A DNA stretch of 64,000 bases. Origin: Flaccisagitta enflata. Lineage: Eukaryota; Chaetognatha; Sagittoidea; Aphragmophora. The stretch's first letter is position 1, and each line of letters begins with the position of its first letter. The translations under genes were made by a program, and so were the position numbers. Of this stretch, positions 25,921 to 42,574 are shown piece after piece. The stretch covers positions 19,778,001-19,842,000 of the forward strand of contig OZ231127.1 in the NCBI GenBank assembly GCA_965153355.1, read 5' to 3'. The notes under the pieces were generated by a model, which saw only the letters and a list, made by a program, of their open reading frames with translations, had not been told where the DNA came from and did no database searches.

Positions 25921-27906
25921 GGATCACAACCCGGTATCACAACCTGCTCAACATCATGACTTACTGCTGGTAAAAATTTCGCGACATTTGAGGCACTACA
26001 GCCGTGGCTATAACAATTTACATCGCCGGCGGCGATCTCGCGCCGAACCGTCAACTTCGAGACTGTCGCCGAACCGTTTGATGGATCATCACAAAAATCT
26101 TATCAGAGCTGCTCTATACCGTGAACTACTTATATTTCAATTTTTACGAAATTCCATTGACTACAATGGTGTTAGCATCAATTTACATAGGCGTCATCGA
26201 GCTCGCGCCAAACCGTCAACTTTGACAACGCACTGCCGCCGAACCGCTTAACACAGCTTCATAAAAATTACCAGGTTGTGATACCGGGTTGTGATACTGA
26301 GTTGAAATACCGGGTTGATATACTGGGTTGTGATACCGGGTTGTCACCTTGTGAACCACTGAGCACATTGTCGAAGTTGACGGTTCAGCCGCGATTGACG
26401 GTTCATAGCCGTGGCTGTAGTGACTCAAATTTTCACCAGCAGTAAGTTGTGATGTCGAGCAGCTCTGGTAGAATTTTTGTGGCGATCCGTACAGCGGTTC
26501 ACAAGGTAACCCGGTGTCACAACCCGGTGTCACAACCTAGTATCACAACCCGGTATCACAACCCGGTATCACAACCTGGTAATTTTCATGAAGCTGTGTT
26601 AAACGGTTTGGTGGTAGTGCGTTGTAAAAGTTGACGGTTTGACGCAAGCTCGACGCCGCCGATGTAAATTGATGCTGACGCCGTTGTAGTCAATGGAATT
26701 TTGTAAAAATTGAAATACAAGTAGTTCACGGTATAGAGCAGCTCTGATAAGATTTTTGTGATGATCCATCACATGGTTCGGCGACAGCACATTGTTTAAG
26801 TTGCAGTTCGGCGCGAGATCGCCGCCGGCGATGTAAATTTTTATAGCCGCGGCTGTAGTGATTCGAATGTCGCGAAATTTTTACCAGCAGTAGTGTTGTC
26901 AAGCAGCTCTGGTAGAATTTTTGTGGCGATCCGTTCAGCGGTTCAGCGGTTCACAAGGTAACAACCTGGTATCACAACCCGGTATCACAACATGGTAATT
27001 TTTATGAAGCTGTGTTAAATGGTTTGGTGGCAATGCGTAGTCACAGTTGATGGTTCCACGCGAGCTCGACAACACCGATGTAAATTGATGCTAACGCCGT
27101 TGTAGTCAATGGAATTTTGTAAAAATTGAAATTCAAGTAGCTCACAGTATAGGGCAGCTCTGATAAGATTTTTGTGATGATCTATCAACTTGTTTGGCAA
27201 CAGCACGTTGTCAAAGTTGACGGTTCAGCGCGAGATCGCTGCCGGCGATGTTAATTGTCGTAGCAGCAGCTGTAGTGACTTGAATGTTGCAAAATTTTTA
27301 CCAGCAGTAAGTCGTGATGTGAAGCAGCTCTAGTAGAATTTTTGTGGCAAGCATCAGCGGTTCACAAGGTAACAACCCGGAATCACAACCCAGTATCACA
27401 ACCCGGTATCACAACCAGAGCTGCTCAACATCATGACTTACTGCTGGTAAAAATTTCGCGACATTTGAGTCACTATAGCCGTGGCTATAACGATTTACAT
27501 CGCCGGCGGCCATCGGCGGCGACTACAATGGTGTTAGCATCAATTTACATCGGCGTCATTGAGCTCGCGCCGAACCGTTTAACACAGCTTCATACAAATT
27601 ACCAGGTTGTGATACCGGGTTGTGATACCGGGTTGAAATACCGGGTTGAGATACTGGGTTGTGATACCGGGTTATCACCTTGTGAACCACTGAGCACATT
27701 GTCGAAGTTGACGGTTCAGCGCGAGATCGCCGCCGGCGATGTAAATTGTCATAGCCGCGGCTGAAGTGACTCAAATTTTCACCAGCAGTAAGTCGTGATG
27801 TCGAGCAGCTCTGGTAGAATTTTTGTGGCGATCCATTCAGCGGTTCACAAGGTAACAACCTGGTGTCACGACCCGGTATCACAACCCGGTATCACAACCC
27901 GGTATC
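25921..27906. repeat. Mirrored complex repeat array, right block
   Basis: The same segments as 18657-22470 continue after the CATTACAATC cluster, in both orientations (one copy near 26060, opposite copies near 26760 and 27180). The array ends near 27906 in GGTATCTCTCC. Confidence 0.85.
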
Positions 27907-28600
27907 TCTCCACCTACACCCGGCCTTAACCAAGCAGCCAACTGGCGCTGTAGGCATTGTCTTTGTTTAAATGGGGTAAATTTTTGTGAGTGATTTTTAC
28001 GCGTTCAAACACAAGTTAATAAGAGTCTGTTTATACGTTCGTCATTCGGATGGTAACATTTATTTGAAAATCCAAATGGCGCATGTATTATAAAATTGAA
28101 ATTTTTTTATAAGTAATCTCGTCATAAGTACCTTCAAAAATTGCCAGTGAGCAGTCTCATGTATAATTATTAAATGTTTAAAAGTCATGCAGATATCTGT
28201 TACCGTTTGGAAGATGTAAACATTTTTAATAAGTGTGAATGTAGAAATAGCGCGGCGATCTTTCATCACCGCGCAATACGCAAATTTTTTTCCTGAACTT
28301 GTGCGATCCATGCGTCTCAGGCTCTCAGCTGTCATATGCAATTTAAGAACAAACAATGCCAACACCTATCAGTCGTGTGCAAGACTTACTTCGAATGATT
28401 TAGTGTACACTCTTTATTCAATAAGAACGTAATTTTTTTCGAAGCCTTAAAAGAGAGATAGATTCTAGTAAAATAACTTCAATGTTTTTAATTTTAGGGC
28501 GTTTTGAAGCCTTGATGTTCTTAAAAACTAGGTTCTTATAAAAAAATAAAGAGTGTACTCTTAAATGACCTAAAATTACTTAAAGGAAAAAACCAACGTA
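27907..28600. other. Unassigned AT-rich stretch
   Basis: No repeat or convincing gene. Open frames at 28060-28440 on both strands look mildly protein-like, but I cannot connect them to splice sites or a family. Confidence 0.4.
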
Positions 28601-28602
28601 AA

Positions 28603-28892
28603 AAAGTAAAAGTGTGATGGACTAACAGACTGACGGATGGATGGACAGACGGAAGGACAGGCGGATGGACGGACGGACGAAGCGGGTGGTGGTCGCGTGC
28701 ACGCGACTAAAGTGCTTCCATTTTTAGTCGCGTTTTTAGTCGGTTGGTCGGTCGGTCCCCTTTTCACTTTTTCGGCATTTTTGAGCTTTTTGAGTATACA
28801 GCTCCTACCCAGATGACCCAGTGACCTTCTCCAGCACTGCTCCTGCCCACCCGCACGCGACTAGGGTAGCCGTGTATCCGGCCTTGTTTGAG
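28603..28892. mobile_element. Two short (GTCC)n-core elements, head to head
   Basis: A minus copy (28603-28712, palindrome GTCGCGTGCACGCGAC at 28692-28707) lies beside a plus copy (28728-28892) ending CGACTAGGGTAGCC and GTGTATCCGGCCTTGTTT. A 178-bp repeat copy follows at about 28895-29020. Confidence 0.85.
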
Positions 28893-29029
28893 AATGCGCC
28901 ACTTCCCAACAAAACGTTCCCGAACAATGCCCTTTATTACGTTTGTAGAACTGTCCTTTCTTTACAAGTAGCAACATGCATAACCTCAAAATTCGCTTCG
29001 GTTCAGAAGTTATCCTTAATAGGAATGAC

Positions 29030-29440
29030 TTAATGAGGGAGGAATGATTTCATTTGCTAGAGAGGAATGACGTTATGCATGACAGAGTAATGACAACGGA
29101 ACTGAAGTAGCGATGAATTGGTAACTGACGGTAGGGATGAATTGGCAACTGACCGAGGGATGATAATCATGATAAAGGAACTGACGGAGGAATGACGTGA
29201 TAACTGATGGAAAAATGATATCATAACCAACGGAGGAATGCTAGTGAAACTGGCGGAGGAAGGACGTTGTAAATGACGAAACTGACGTGTAAATGATGTC
29301 GTAAGTGACCAAGGAATGACGTCGTAACTGACGGAGGAATGACGTTGTAACTGACGGAGGAATGACGTCGTAACTGACGGAGGAATGACGTAACTGACGG
29401 AGGATTGATGTTGTGAATGACTGGAGAGTAACACTGTTGT
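29030..29440. repeat. Degenerate 23-bp repeat (GGAATGACGTCGTAACTGACGGA)
   Basis: The unit is nearly regular at 29300-29410 (core GGAATGACGTCGTAACTGAC) and decays to the left. A minus-strand reading frame of 129 residues here is repeat-derived and Ser-rich. Confidence 0.75.
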
Positions 29441-29559
29441 TGACATATAACTAGTGTAACGTTTCTTTATTTATTATTTTTGGCTGATTTGATTCTTTTT
29501 CCTTAGACTAAAAATGACTCTAAAAGACTTGAAATGACTTACAGTGATCAAAAGAAAAT

Positions 29560-29652
29560 TTTGACTGACTGATGGACGGACCAACAGACCATCGCACCAA
29601 CGGACAGACAAATGGACAAAGCGGGCTGTAGAGTCGCATGCACGCGACTAAA
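29560..29652 (-). mobile_element. Partial short (GTCC)n-core element
   Basis: 5' part only, on the minus strand: palindrome GTCGCGTGCATGCGACTCTA (29629-29648) followed by GTCC/GTCT repeats. Confidence 0.75.
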
Positions 29653-29937
29653 CAAATCAAACTTCTGATGTGTCATTTTCTAATGTTTATTTGTTGTAAT
29701 GATACAAATGATACAAAATACTTCTAATGAACCAAACATCTTTGAATAAGATGAGAAAGCGGGATGCAGAAAATATGAAGTGATAAAAAAAAGTTTCATG
29801 ATTCTGCGATCTTGAATAGGATTAAGTATAAAAAACTTTTTAGGCGATAAAAGACGTTGTATGCGATCGAGAAAATATCCACGTGGTAGGAGTTAATACA
29901 ATGGATGAAAATGAAGGAAGTATCCATGTATTTGAGA

Positions 29938-30035
29938 ACTAGTGACGCGGGGTCACAATATCGTTGCGGACAGGTGGGCAGGGGCATCCAACCCCCATCC
30001 ACACCCCATGCCCCCCACAAACACACCAACCTAAA
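29938..30035 (-). mobile_element. Partial short (GTCC)n-core element, 3' part
   Basis: On the minus strand: GATGCCCCTGCCCACCTGTCC, then CGATATTGTGACCCCGCGTC. The 5' palindrome is missing. Confidence 0.7.
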
Positions 30036-30099
30036 AACATCTAAAACCCTTCGCAGTCGACATCAAGGCCTCACCTATTTTACTGATATATCTTCACTT

Positions 30100-31005
30100 T
30101 AAAAGCAAAAAAAAGTTTTTTCCCTTGAATGTATAACGGACAAACGAATGAATGAGCAAGGCAAAGGACCAAAGAACTGAGATTGAAAACATAAAAAAAG
30201 AAGTTTGAGGTTGTCTTTGGGAAAAAGACATTTTTGCATTGTATGCGAATTTTTCGCATAGCATTCCTCTGATGCGAAATTTTTTTGCATTATCAATCTG
30301 CATCAGCCCCAGATAGCGTTACCCCTTTAAGTACCGCAGATTTTTTCTTCACCCACGCCAAACAGAGTAACCAATCAGTATAAGCACTCTGTATCATCCT
30401 CAAGCAAGCGGTATCGCCTATTTATGGACACTTTGCTAAGAAGGCCAAAACGAAGTAATTTCCGCTTTAAGATTCCAAATACTTGCACACAGACACAGAA
30501 CAATGGACCACCAATCTGACAGTGAACTTGTTTTGTGGGATAACCAACGTCTTGCACAAGAAAAATACTTTTTCGCACTGTATGCGAAATTTTTCTCATA
30601 GCATTCCTCCAATGTGAAATTTTTTTGCATCAAACAGTATCATCCCCAGACAGCGTTATCCCTTTGTAAGTACCACAGTTTTTTTCCTCCAACGCCAAAC
30701 AGATTAACCAGTCAGTTTAAGCATTCAGCATTACCCTCAAGCAAACGGTATCACCTATTTGTAATGATACAACTTTGCTAAGAAAGCCAAAAAAAAGTAC
30801 TTTCCGCTCAAAGATCCCAAAGACTGGCGCACGGACAGACAGAACAAAGGACCACGTATTTGCCCATGAACTTGTTTTATGGGATAACCAACGTCTTGCA
30901 CAAGAAAAATACTTTTTCGCACTGTATGCGAATTTTTTCGCACTGTATGCGAACTTTTTCGCACGCCATACGAATTTTTTCGCATAGATTTTCGCATAGG
31001 ATCTT
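30100..31005. repeat. Tandem segmental repeat, about 350 bp, 2.5 units
   Basis: The block GAAAAAGACATTTTTGCATTG with TTTCGCATAGCATTCCTC, then CCAGATAGCGTTACCCC and CGCCAAACAG, begins near 30220 and recurs near 30570 and 30915. TTCGCATA-type octamers are dense at each start. Confidence 0.75.
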
Positions 31006-31677
31006 CAAAGAGGCCTCAAAGGCGGCCTATTGGCCAGAGGGAGTGGGGAATGGGTTGTGATTGGTCGGTATAACCCCCCGTATGTAACTGGCTTGCTCTG
31101 CTGCCGCTGCTGGAAGGATTTAAAGTTGCTAAAAATTTTTTAGCCTTCCACCCCCTGCATATGGGGTCGTTCAATGCATAGAGTACTGGAACTTCTACAC
31201 AGAGCGTACAAGAAAAGAAAATAATTCGCGCTACCTACTTTTGGAGCGATCAGTAGCGACCTCATTAGAGAAATCAGAAGCCAGGTAGGTCTAAACAAGC
31301 AAGTTATCAACTTTGCTCTAATACACGGTTCAACTTCACAGATAAAATCATCAATCAATTTCTGTTTTTATAACGGAGCTGAAAACAGCATGAACCGCTA
31401 AAATAATGATGAAGGAGGATGAGAATGGTTAGTGGTTTTTCGTTCGTCCAAATTAAATGAGTATTTTCTGACTATTATTGCGGGTATTGAAAACACTGAA
31501 AGAGTGGCTTCTGATTTCTCTAATGATTCTTTCATCAATTTTTCTCTGTATCACGAATTTCTTTGATCATCTAGTTTCCAATCGAAATAGAACAGACTGT
31601 CAATGTGAAGGTTTTCTTATGCCATTGTGCATGTCATCAGAGGAGGGAGGTCAAATGTGAAATCGATTTAGACATCT

Positions 31678-33262
<1,585 letters not shown>

Positions 33263-33519
33263 CCGTCTGATTCGAATGATTCTGAGAAGCAAAGAAACAA
33301 ATCTTTCTTATTTTTTCATTGCTTGAATCATGCAAAAGATTGACACGCATGACAAAAGATTGTTAATAAAGTTGGTACATTGATGGATTTTTTTAAACAG
33401 ATATATCGATCCATTTGCCTATCTGTCTGCATAACCGATGACTGAATCTTCAACATCAATCAAAGAGAGATGGACACGGAGACATATACAAAAATAATCA
33501 CCGTTAAATACAGACTGAA

Positions 33520-34150
33520 AAACAGAGAGACACAGACGGAAAGCGAGAGACAGACGGAAAGCGAGAGACAGACGGAAAGCGAGAGACAGACGGAAAGAGA
33601 GAGACAGACGGAAAGAGAGAGACAGACGGAAAGAGAGAGACAGACGGAAAGAGAGAGACAGACGGAAAGAGAGAGACAGACGGAAAGAGAGAGACAGACG
33701 GAAAGAGAGAGACAGACGGAGAGAGACAGATGGAAAGAGAGAGACAGATGGAAAGAGAGAGACAGATGGAAAGAGAGAGACAGATGGAAAGAGAGAGACA
33801 GACGGAAAGAGAGAGACAGACGGAAAGAGAGAGACAGACGGAAAGAGAGAGACAGACGGAAAGAGAGAGACAGACGGAAAGAGAGAGACAGAAGGAAAGA
33901 GAGAGACAGAAGGAAAGAGAGAGACAGAAGGAAAGAGAGAGACAGAAGGAAAGAGAGAGACAGAAGGAAAGAGAGAGACAGAAGGAAAGAGAGAGACAGA
34001 AGGAAAGAGAGAGACAGAAGGAAAGAGAGAGACAGAAGGAAAGAGAGAGACAGAAGGAAAGAGAGAGACAGATGGAAAGAGAGAGACAGATGGAAAGAGA
34101 GAGACAGATGGAAAGAGAGAGACAGATGGAAAGAGAGACGGAGAGAGACA
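33520..34150. repeat. 16-bp satellite GAGAGACAGACGGAAA, about 38 copies
   Basis: The array is divided into blocks by the variable triplet: GACGGAAAGC, GACGGAAAGA, GATGGAAAGA, GAAGGAAAGA, then GATGGAAAGA again. This block structure implies local spread of variants. Confidence 0.95.
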
Positions 34151-34263
34151 GGGGCGAAATGACATTTTTAAGAGCGAGATGGAAGCGGGAGTTAAAGAGC
34201 GTGTAGGGGTCATTCGTTTTGTGCCCCCTACCTCTTACTCACGTACCCCCAACCCCTTACCCA

Positions 34264-34555
34264 GGGTTAAATTTCAAAAAATGATATACTCTAGTTTTTT
34301 GCATAAATGTATTAAAGAAGGTTTTCCCACAAGTAGAGGTCTGAATTTGAAGATTAAACCATGGCGGCAAAACAAAACAAACTGGCTTCCTATGGCAATA
34401 AAAATATCCCCATAGCAAGCCTATGGTTTTGCCGACCAGGTTTCTTGTTTGATTTCACACCCCAGCTTGTGAGAAATCCTTCTTTTATTGGACATTTGAG
34501 CAAAGGGCTCAAGTATATCAATATATGAAATTTGACCCAATTCGGGACCACCCTA
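34264..34555. mobile_element. hAT-like MITE copy 1
   Basis: It shares over 250 aligned bases with 58945-59251 (for example AAACCATGGCGGCAAAAC and CCCATAGCAAGCCTATGG). The ends are inverted (GGTTAAATTTC against GGGTCAAATTTC with GACCACCCTA). TTACCCA flanks both sides (34257-34263, 34556-34562). Confidence 0.7.
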
Positions 34556-34591
34556 TTACCCACCTACCCCTGATGCTTTGTCTCTACAGAT

Positions 34592-34986
34592 GGGACCCTA
34601 ATAAGAGCGGAGGAGGGACCCAAAGTTTTAGCATCACCCCCTACAGCTTATACAGTTCAAGTAAATTTCTCACTTGCTGTGTCGGAATGTACCTTAGGTG
34701 GATACAATTGGCGCCACTGTGGCAATTTTTTAATTTCCACCTAGAACACCTTCAAATTGTAAAAATTGAAGAAAAAATTGTTCGATTTTTTGGGGGGGCT
34801 CAAGAGGGTGATTTGGCGAAATCTAAGGGTGTTCTAGGTGGAAATTCAGAAATCGCCACAGTGGCGCCAATTGTATCCACCTAAGGTTTAAACCGCCATA
34901 GCAAGTGAGAAGATTGCTTGAGCCATTTAAGCTGTAGGGGGTGATGCTAAAACTTTGGGTCCCTCCTCCGCTCTTACTAGGGTCCC
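34592..34986. mobile_element. Palindromic MITE, GGGACCCT family copy 1
   Basis: The left arm GGGACCCTAATAAGAGCGG to GGATACAATTGGCGCCACTG is inverted in full on the right, about 180 bases per arm, around a short loop near 34790. Copy 2 is at 38816-39205. Confidence 0.85.
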
Positions 34987-35089
34987 TTATGTAATTATCA
35001 ATCCATTGATGCATTCTTATGAAAATTTCAATAAAAGACTAATGCTAATGGAGTTGCCAATAATCACGTAAGATGTCAAAGAGACAAAC

Positions 35090-38583
<3,494 letters not shown>

Positions 38584-38815
38584 CTACAAACAAAGTCAAA
38601 GGAAGACACTTAGGGTGGTTTCAGGTGAAATTATGCAAACGGAAATACCTCAAAAAATTGGGTTTAAGGATATTCGGGATACTTGAATGTCTTCATAGAG
38701 CGGTATACTAACACCAAAAATAAGCCAAATCTATTTTTCGAGGGTTTTCAGCTTGTACGTTTCTCCCGAAGATACTAACGCGTTGATACACGGAATGGCC
38801 CAACATAGTACAGAT

Positions 38816-39205
38816 AGGACCCTGATAAGAGCGGAGGAGGGACCCAATTGTTACATGCCCCCCCCCCCTACAGCTCACATTATTCATTCAATTTCCACAT
38901 TTGCATTGGCGGTTGACACCTTAGGTGGATACAATTGGCGCCACTGTGGCGATTTTTTAATTTCCACCTCTAACTCCCCCAACGGGCCAACTTTATGTCA
39001 AAATTTGAGAAAAAAATTATTCAATTTTTTGGCCTTGGGGGTGCTTTGGGGGGTTCAGGGTGGAAATTGAAAAAAAAAACGGTGGCGCCATTTCTATCAG
39101 CCTAAGGTGTCCACCGCCACTGCAAGTGTGGAAATTGATTGATCCATGTGAGCTGTAGGGGGGCAAGTATAACTTAGGGCCCCTTCTCCGCTCTTATAAG
39201 GGTCC
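38816..39205. mobile_element. Palindromic MITE, GGGACCCT family copy 2
   Basis: Ends GGACCCTGATAAGAGCGGAGG and the inverse CTCCGCTCTTATAAGGGTCC. Inner arms contain CCTTAGGTGGATACAATTGG and GGCGCCACTGTGG, as in copy 1. It lies 230 bases upstream (minus strand) of the first recognised DOT1L exon. Confidence 0.85.
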
Positions 39206-39447
39206 AGTCTGTATATGACAGAGTTGGCACTTCACTAATAAAACAACTAACATTCTTAATTTTTCAGCTATTTCAAGGCTTGGTGATCTTAAAACTAGGT
39301 TCTTATGAAAAAAATAAAAAGTGAATCAAAAGGAAAAAGTTCAGGAACCCGCATAAGGGTGGTTTCATGACAGATCAACCAAACTAAAAACCCTAAAAAA
39401 TAGAATTTGCTTTGTTTTGAACGACATCGTTAGCACTGCGACGATAA

Positions 39448-39546
39448 TCAATTAAGCAGTTGTATTTTACTATGGGCAATTCAGAAAAAAACATCTGTTT
39501 TTCTTATGCACTGAACTGCCCATAGTCAAATACAACTGCTTAATTG
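39448..39546. mobile_element. 99-bp palindromic element
   Basis: CAATTAAGCAGTTGTATTTT with ACTATGGGCA is inverted as TGCCCATAGT with CAAATACAACTGCTTAATTG around a loop of about 30 bases. Confidence 0.8.
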
Positions 39547-39917
39547 AGAATCTGCTCTTTTTTGGTGTGAAGGTACCCCTTGGGGAGATATTCAAGAATC
39601 CCAAAGATTTTTGCTCTCGGACTCATATTTTGGGTTTTAGGGGGGTTTGAAATTTTGGCCCCCCAGGGTATCCCCAGAACTTTAAATAGCTATATCTCAG
39701 CCATTTTTTATAGTAAAAGGACAATCTTGATGTCAATCTTCTTGTATTAGCTCAAAGAATCTATTGGGAAAAAAATTCGAACAGAAAAAAAGCTAAAAAA
39801 CTGAAGGCCACATCGTGGTTACAAAAGTGAAAATAAAAGCGGTCTGACCCGGCAGCTTGATCAGACCCGGCTACTCGTTAACCCGGCTACTCGTTAACCT
39901 GGTTACTCAATCAGACC

Positions 39918-40066
39918 CGACTAACCAGGAAGTCCATGATGGCATACCTGGAAGTCCCTGATAGCATACCTGGAAGTCCCTGATGGCGTACCTGGAGGTC
40001 CCTGATGGCGTACCTGGAGGTCCCTGATGGCGTACCTGGGAGTCAATGATGGCATACCTGGAAGTA
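39918..40066. repeat. 20-bp minisatellite CTGGAAGTCCCTGATGGCGT
   Basis: Seven imperfect units (CTGGAGGTCCCTGATGGCGTAC type) followed by an A/T homopolymer-rich stretch to 40205. Confidence 0.8.
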
Positions 40067-40254
40067 CAACAATGAAAAATGGTAACAACGAAAATTTTAA
40101 AAAAATTTTTTTTCAAAAAAAAAAAATTAAAAAAAAAGAATTTTCAAAAAAAAATTAAAAAAAAAAAAACCCAATTTTTGAAAAAAAATTTCTTTCGAAA
40201 AAATTTTTTTTAGAAAAGAAGTCCAGGAAATAATGTTACTAGACTACAGAGAAA

Positions 40255-41262
40255 AGGTATATATAAGGTGTGAACCCCCTGAAAACTGTAGCACCCCCAC
40301 CTACAGCTTTAACCGATTAAATTAAAGACACTTTAAAAGTAGTGATAGAATATTTAGATCAATGCAAGTGGCGTCACCAGAGCAATTTTTTAATTTTGCT
40401 TTTTAAGTCAACATATAGCTTAATAAAGAACTAAAATTAATTATTATTAAAAGTTCATAAATTAAGGATTTTAAATTATAATTTGAGACTGGAATGGAAA
40501 TTGCAAAATCGCTCTGGTGGCGCCACTTGTACAGTAACAAATTTTAATAAGCCACATCCAATTCATCATTTAACACTGTAATTTGATCTGTAAGCAGGGG
40601 GGGGAAAGCTAAAAAGTTTTTAGACATTTTTAACTTTTTTTAGCTTTTTTTATCTTTTTTTAGCTCTTTTCAAATTTTAAGTGGTGCAAAAAGTTAAAAA
40701 AAGTTAAAAAAAGCTAAAAAAAGTTAAAAAAGGCTAAAAAAGGCTAAAAACTGGAAAAGGCTAAAAACAGTTAAAAAAAGCTAAAAAAAGCTAAAAAAAG
40801 CTAAAAATATAAGAAGTAGCAATGAGTTTTTACACAAAACCACAAGCAAAAAAGCTAAAAAGAGCTAAAAAAGACAAAAAAGGGCTAATAAAGAGCTAAT
40901 AAAGAGCTAAAAATAAAAAAGCTAAAAAGTTTCAAAAAAAGCTAAAATAAGCTAAAAACAGCTAAAAAGAGCTAAAAAGTCAAAGCTAAAAAAAGCTAAA
41001 AAAGCTTAAAAAAAGTTAAAAAGAGCTAAAAAAAGCTAAAAAGTCAAAGCTGACACCAAAATTTCACTCCACGCAATATTTTTTTTTAGCGTTTTTTAGC
41101 TCTTTTTAACCTTTTTTAGCAAATTTTTAAGTGGTGCAAAAAGATAAAAAAAGCTAAAAAAAGCTAAAAATGTCTAAAAACTTTTTAGCTTTCACCCCCC
41201 TGTGTAAGGGGGGGGTGCTACAGTTTTAGGGGGGTTCACATCTTATATTTCTCCTTCCTCTG
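40255..41262. mobile_element. Diverged GGGACCCT-type palindromic element with a nested element
   Basis: Ends TATAAGGTGTGAACCCCCTG and the inverse near 41226-41262. CAAGTGGCGTCACCAGAGC near 40370 is inverted as GCTCTGGTGGCGCCACTTG near 40512, resembling the inner arms of the 34592 and 38816 copies. The 40595-41202 element sits in its right arm. Confidence 0.65.
40595..41202. mobile_element. TTTTTAGC-repeat element with CAGGGG ends
   Basis: Terminal repeats CAGGGGGGGGAAAGCTAAAAA and the inverse TTTTTAGCTTTCACCCCCCTG (about 35 bp each). TGTAAG directly flanks both ends (40589-40594, 41203-41208). The interior is almost only AAAAAGCTAAA repeats. CAGGG ends are typical of hAT elements, but the direct repeat is 6 rather than 8 bp. 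Confidence 0.75.
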
Positions 41263-41779
41263 TAGATACATCATAAATACCCTTAAATTTTCTTAACCAA
41301 TACTCAGAATTTACTGAAATCTTGCAGGGGAGCTTTAATTGATGCAATGAACCTTCACAACAAGTTAGAACAATATTGGTGAACCTTTACTACCCTTCCC
41401 CTATCACAGCGCAATCTGTAGTACAAAAAAGTGACATTAATGCCCCGGGCAAAAGCCCCAATGTCCCCCGTAAAAAAAAAATAGTTTGAATATGCCCGGT
41501 TCTATACCCTGTTAAAAGTTAGTAAAAAAAATGATTCAGAGACTAAACGGGTACTTAACAGGGCATATGCCCCATTTAGTTTAGTTTTGTTTAATCAAAA
41601 ATGTTTTGTCAAAAATCAGTAAACCCTTTTTTCAGTAGCTATCTTCAGGTCAATTTCTATTGTGAAAATTGTCAGGGACTAAATGGAGACTTAACGCGGC
41701 ATATGCCCTATTTAATTTAGAAATAAAGAAAATAAGTAAGTCTAATTGGGGCATTCCCCGGGGAATTCCCCCAGGATCA
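41263..41779. other. Non-coding stretch with GGCATATGCCC repeats
   Basis: ACAGGGCATATGCCCCATTTAG near 41560 resembles CGCGGCATATGCCCTATTTA near 41695, and GCCCCGGGC/CCCCGGGG blocks occur at 41441 and 41757. It may be another diverged palindromic element. No gene seen. Confidence 0.4.
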
Positions 41780-42092
41780 AACTGACATCTGTCTGTCGAT
41801 CGGTTGGTCGGTCAGTTGGTCAGTCGGTCAGTCGGTCGGTCACGCTGCACTTTTTTTCATCGTTTTACGTCATCTCAAGTCATTTTAAGTTATTCTGCTG
41901 TTCAAGACAATCTACATTTAGTCTTTTAGTCTTTTGGTCTTTTGGTCTTTTGGTCTTTTGGTCTTTTGGTCTTTTGGTCTTAACAACCGCACTTGACTGT
42001 AAGGTGTTGGCCTTGTTGAATTGCAAGCGGTTTTTGCATTACAGCCCCTGCCCATCCGTCCGCGACTGGCTTGCTCTGTATCCGGCCTTATT
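41780..42092 (+). mobile_element. Short (GTCC)n-core element, long variant
   Basis: The core is GGTCGGTCAGTTGGTCAGTC and a GTCTTTTG repeat (41929-41978). The 3' part is GCCCCTGCCCATCCGTCCGC, then TGTATCCGGCCTTATT. Confidence 0.7.
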
Positions 42093-42182
42093 AGAGATGA
42101 AGTTAAATTTGTAATCTGTAAAACTTTTCACTCATGAAACTCATACTAGGGTTCATTTCACTGCCTCAAACAAAGTATATGA

Positions 42183-42275
42183 CTAAGATGCTGCAAACAG
42201 ATGGAAACGTTTAATTAGTTCAGCCACAACATCTTCATCCACTATCATATATGATGACACAAAAGTTTCCTTTAT
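42183..42275 (-). CDS. Possible terminal exon of an unidentified minus-strand gene
   Basis: Acceptor TTTTTTTAAAG is followed by 30 codons rich in Val, Asp, Glu (with YMIVDEDVVAELIKRF) and TAG. Only this frame is open and it looks protein-like. I cannot find its upstream exons or name it. A sense-oriented short element ends about 33 bases before the acceptor. Confidence 0.3.
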   Translation of the reverse strand: MKETFVSSYMIVDEDVVAELIKRFHLFAAS

Positions 42276-42307
42276 CTTTAAAAAAAGGACGAGGAATATA
42301 CAGATAA

Positions 42308-42470
42308 ACAAGGCCGGATACACGGCCACTGCTGTGGACGGGTCATAAGAAATGCGTTTTCCCAATTTCTCGACTTCGATGTACGGACTCGGACGGACGA
42401 TTTGATCTGACCAACTTGATGGACGGACAAAGTCTTTTTTAGAGTTGCGTGTCCGCAAATTAAAAACAGG
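42308..42470 (-). mobile_element. Short (GTCC)n-core element
   Basis: On the minus strand: TTTGCGGACACGCAACTCTA, AAAAGACTTTGTCC, diverged core, and GGCCGTGTATCCGGCCTTGTTT at the 3' end. Confidence 0.8.
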
Positions 42471-42574
42471 GTGTCAAAAAATATCCGTAATTGGCACTAA
42501 CTTTACTTATAAAACCTTTAAAAATAGTAATTTTTCAAAGCATGAGTATTTCCTCTTGTCATAAAAAAAAGTAC

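Noticed and set aside
28060-28440. Overlapping sense and antisense frames of about 65-100 codons
   Set aside because: No family resemblance, no acceptor or donor with matching phase, and both strands open equally.
33419-34213. 264-residue repeat protein (SLFPSVSLFPSV) and its antisense
   Set aside because: Both come from the 16-bp satellite; period 16 shifts frame every unit and only low-complexity composition keeps them open.
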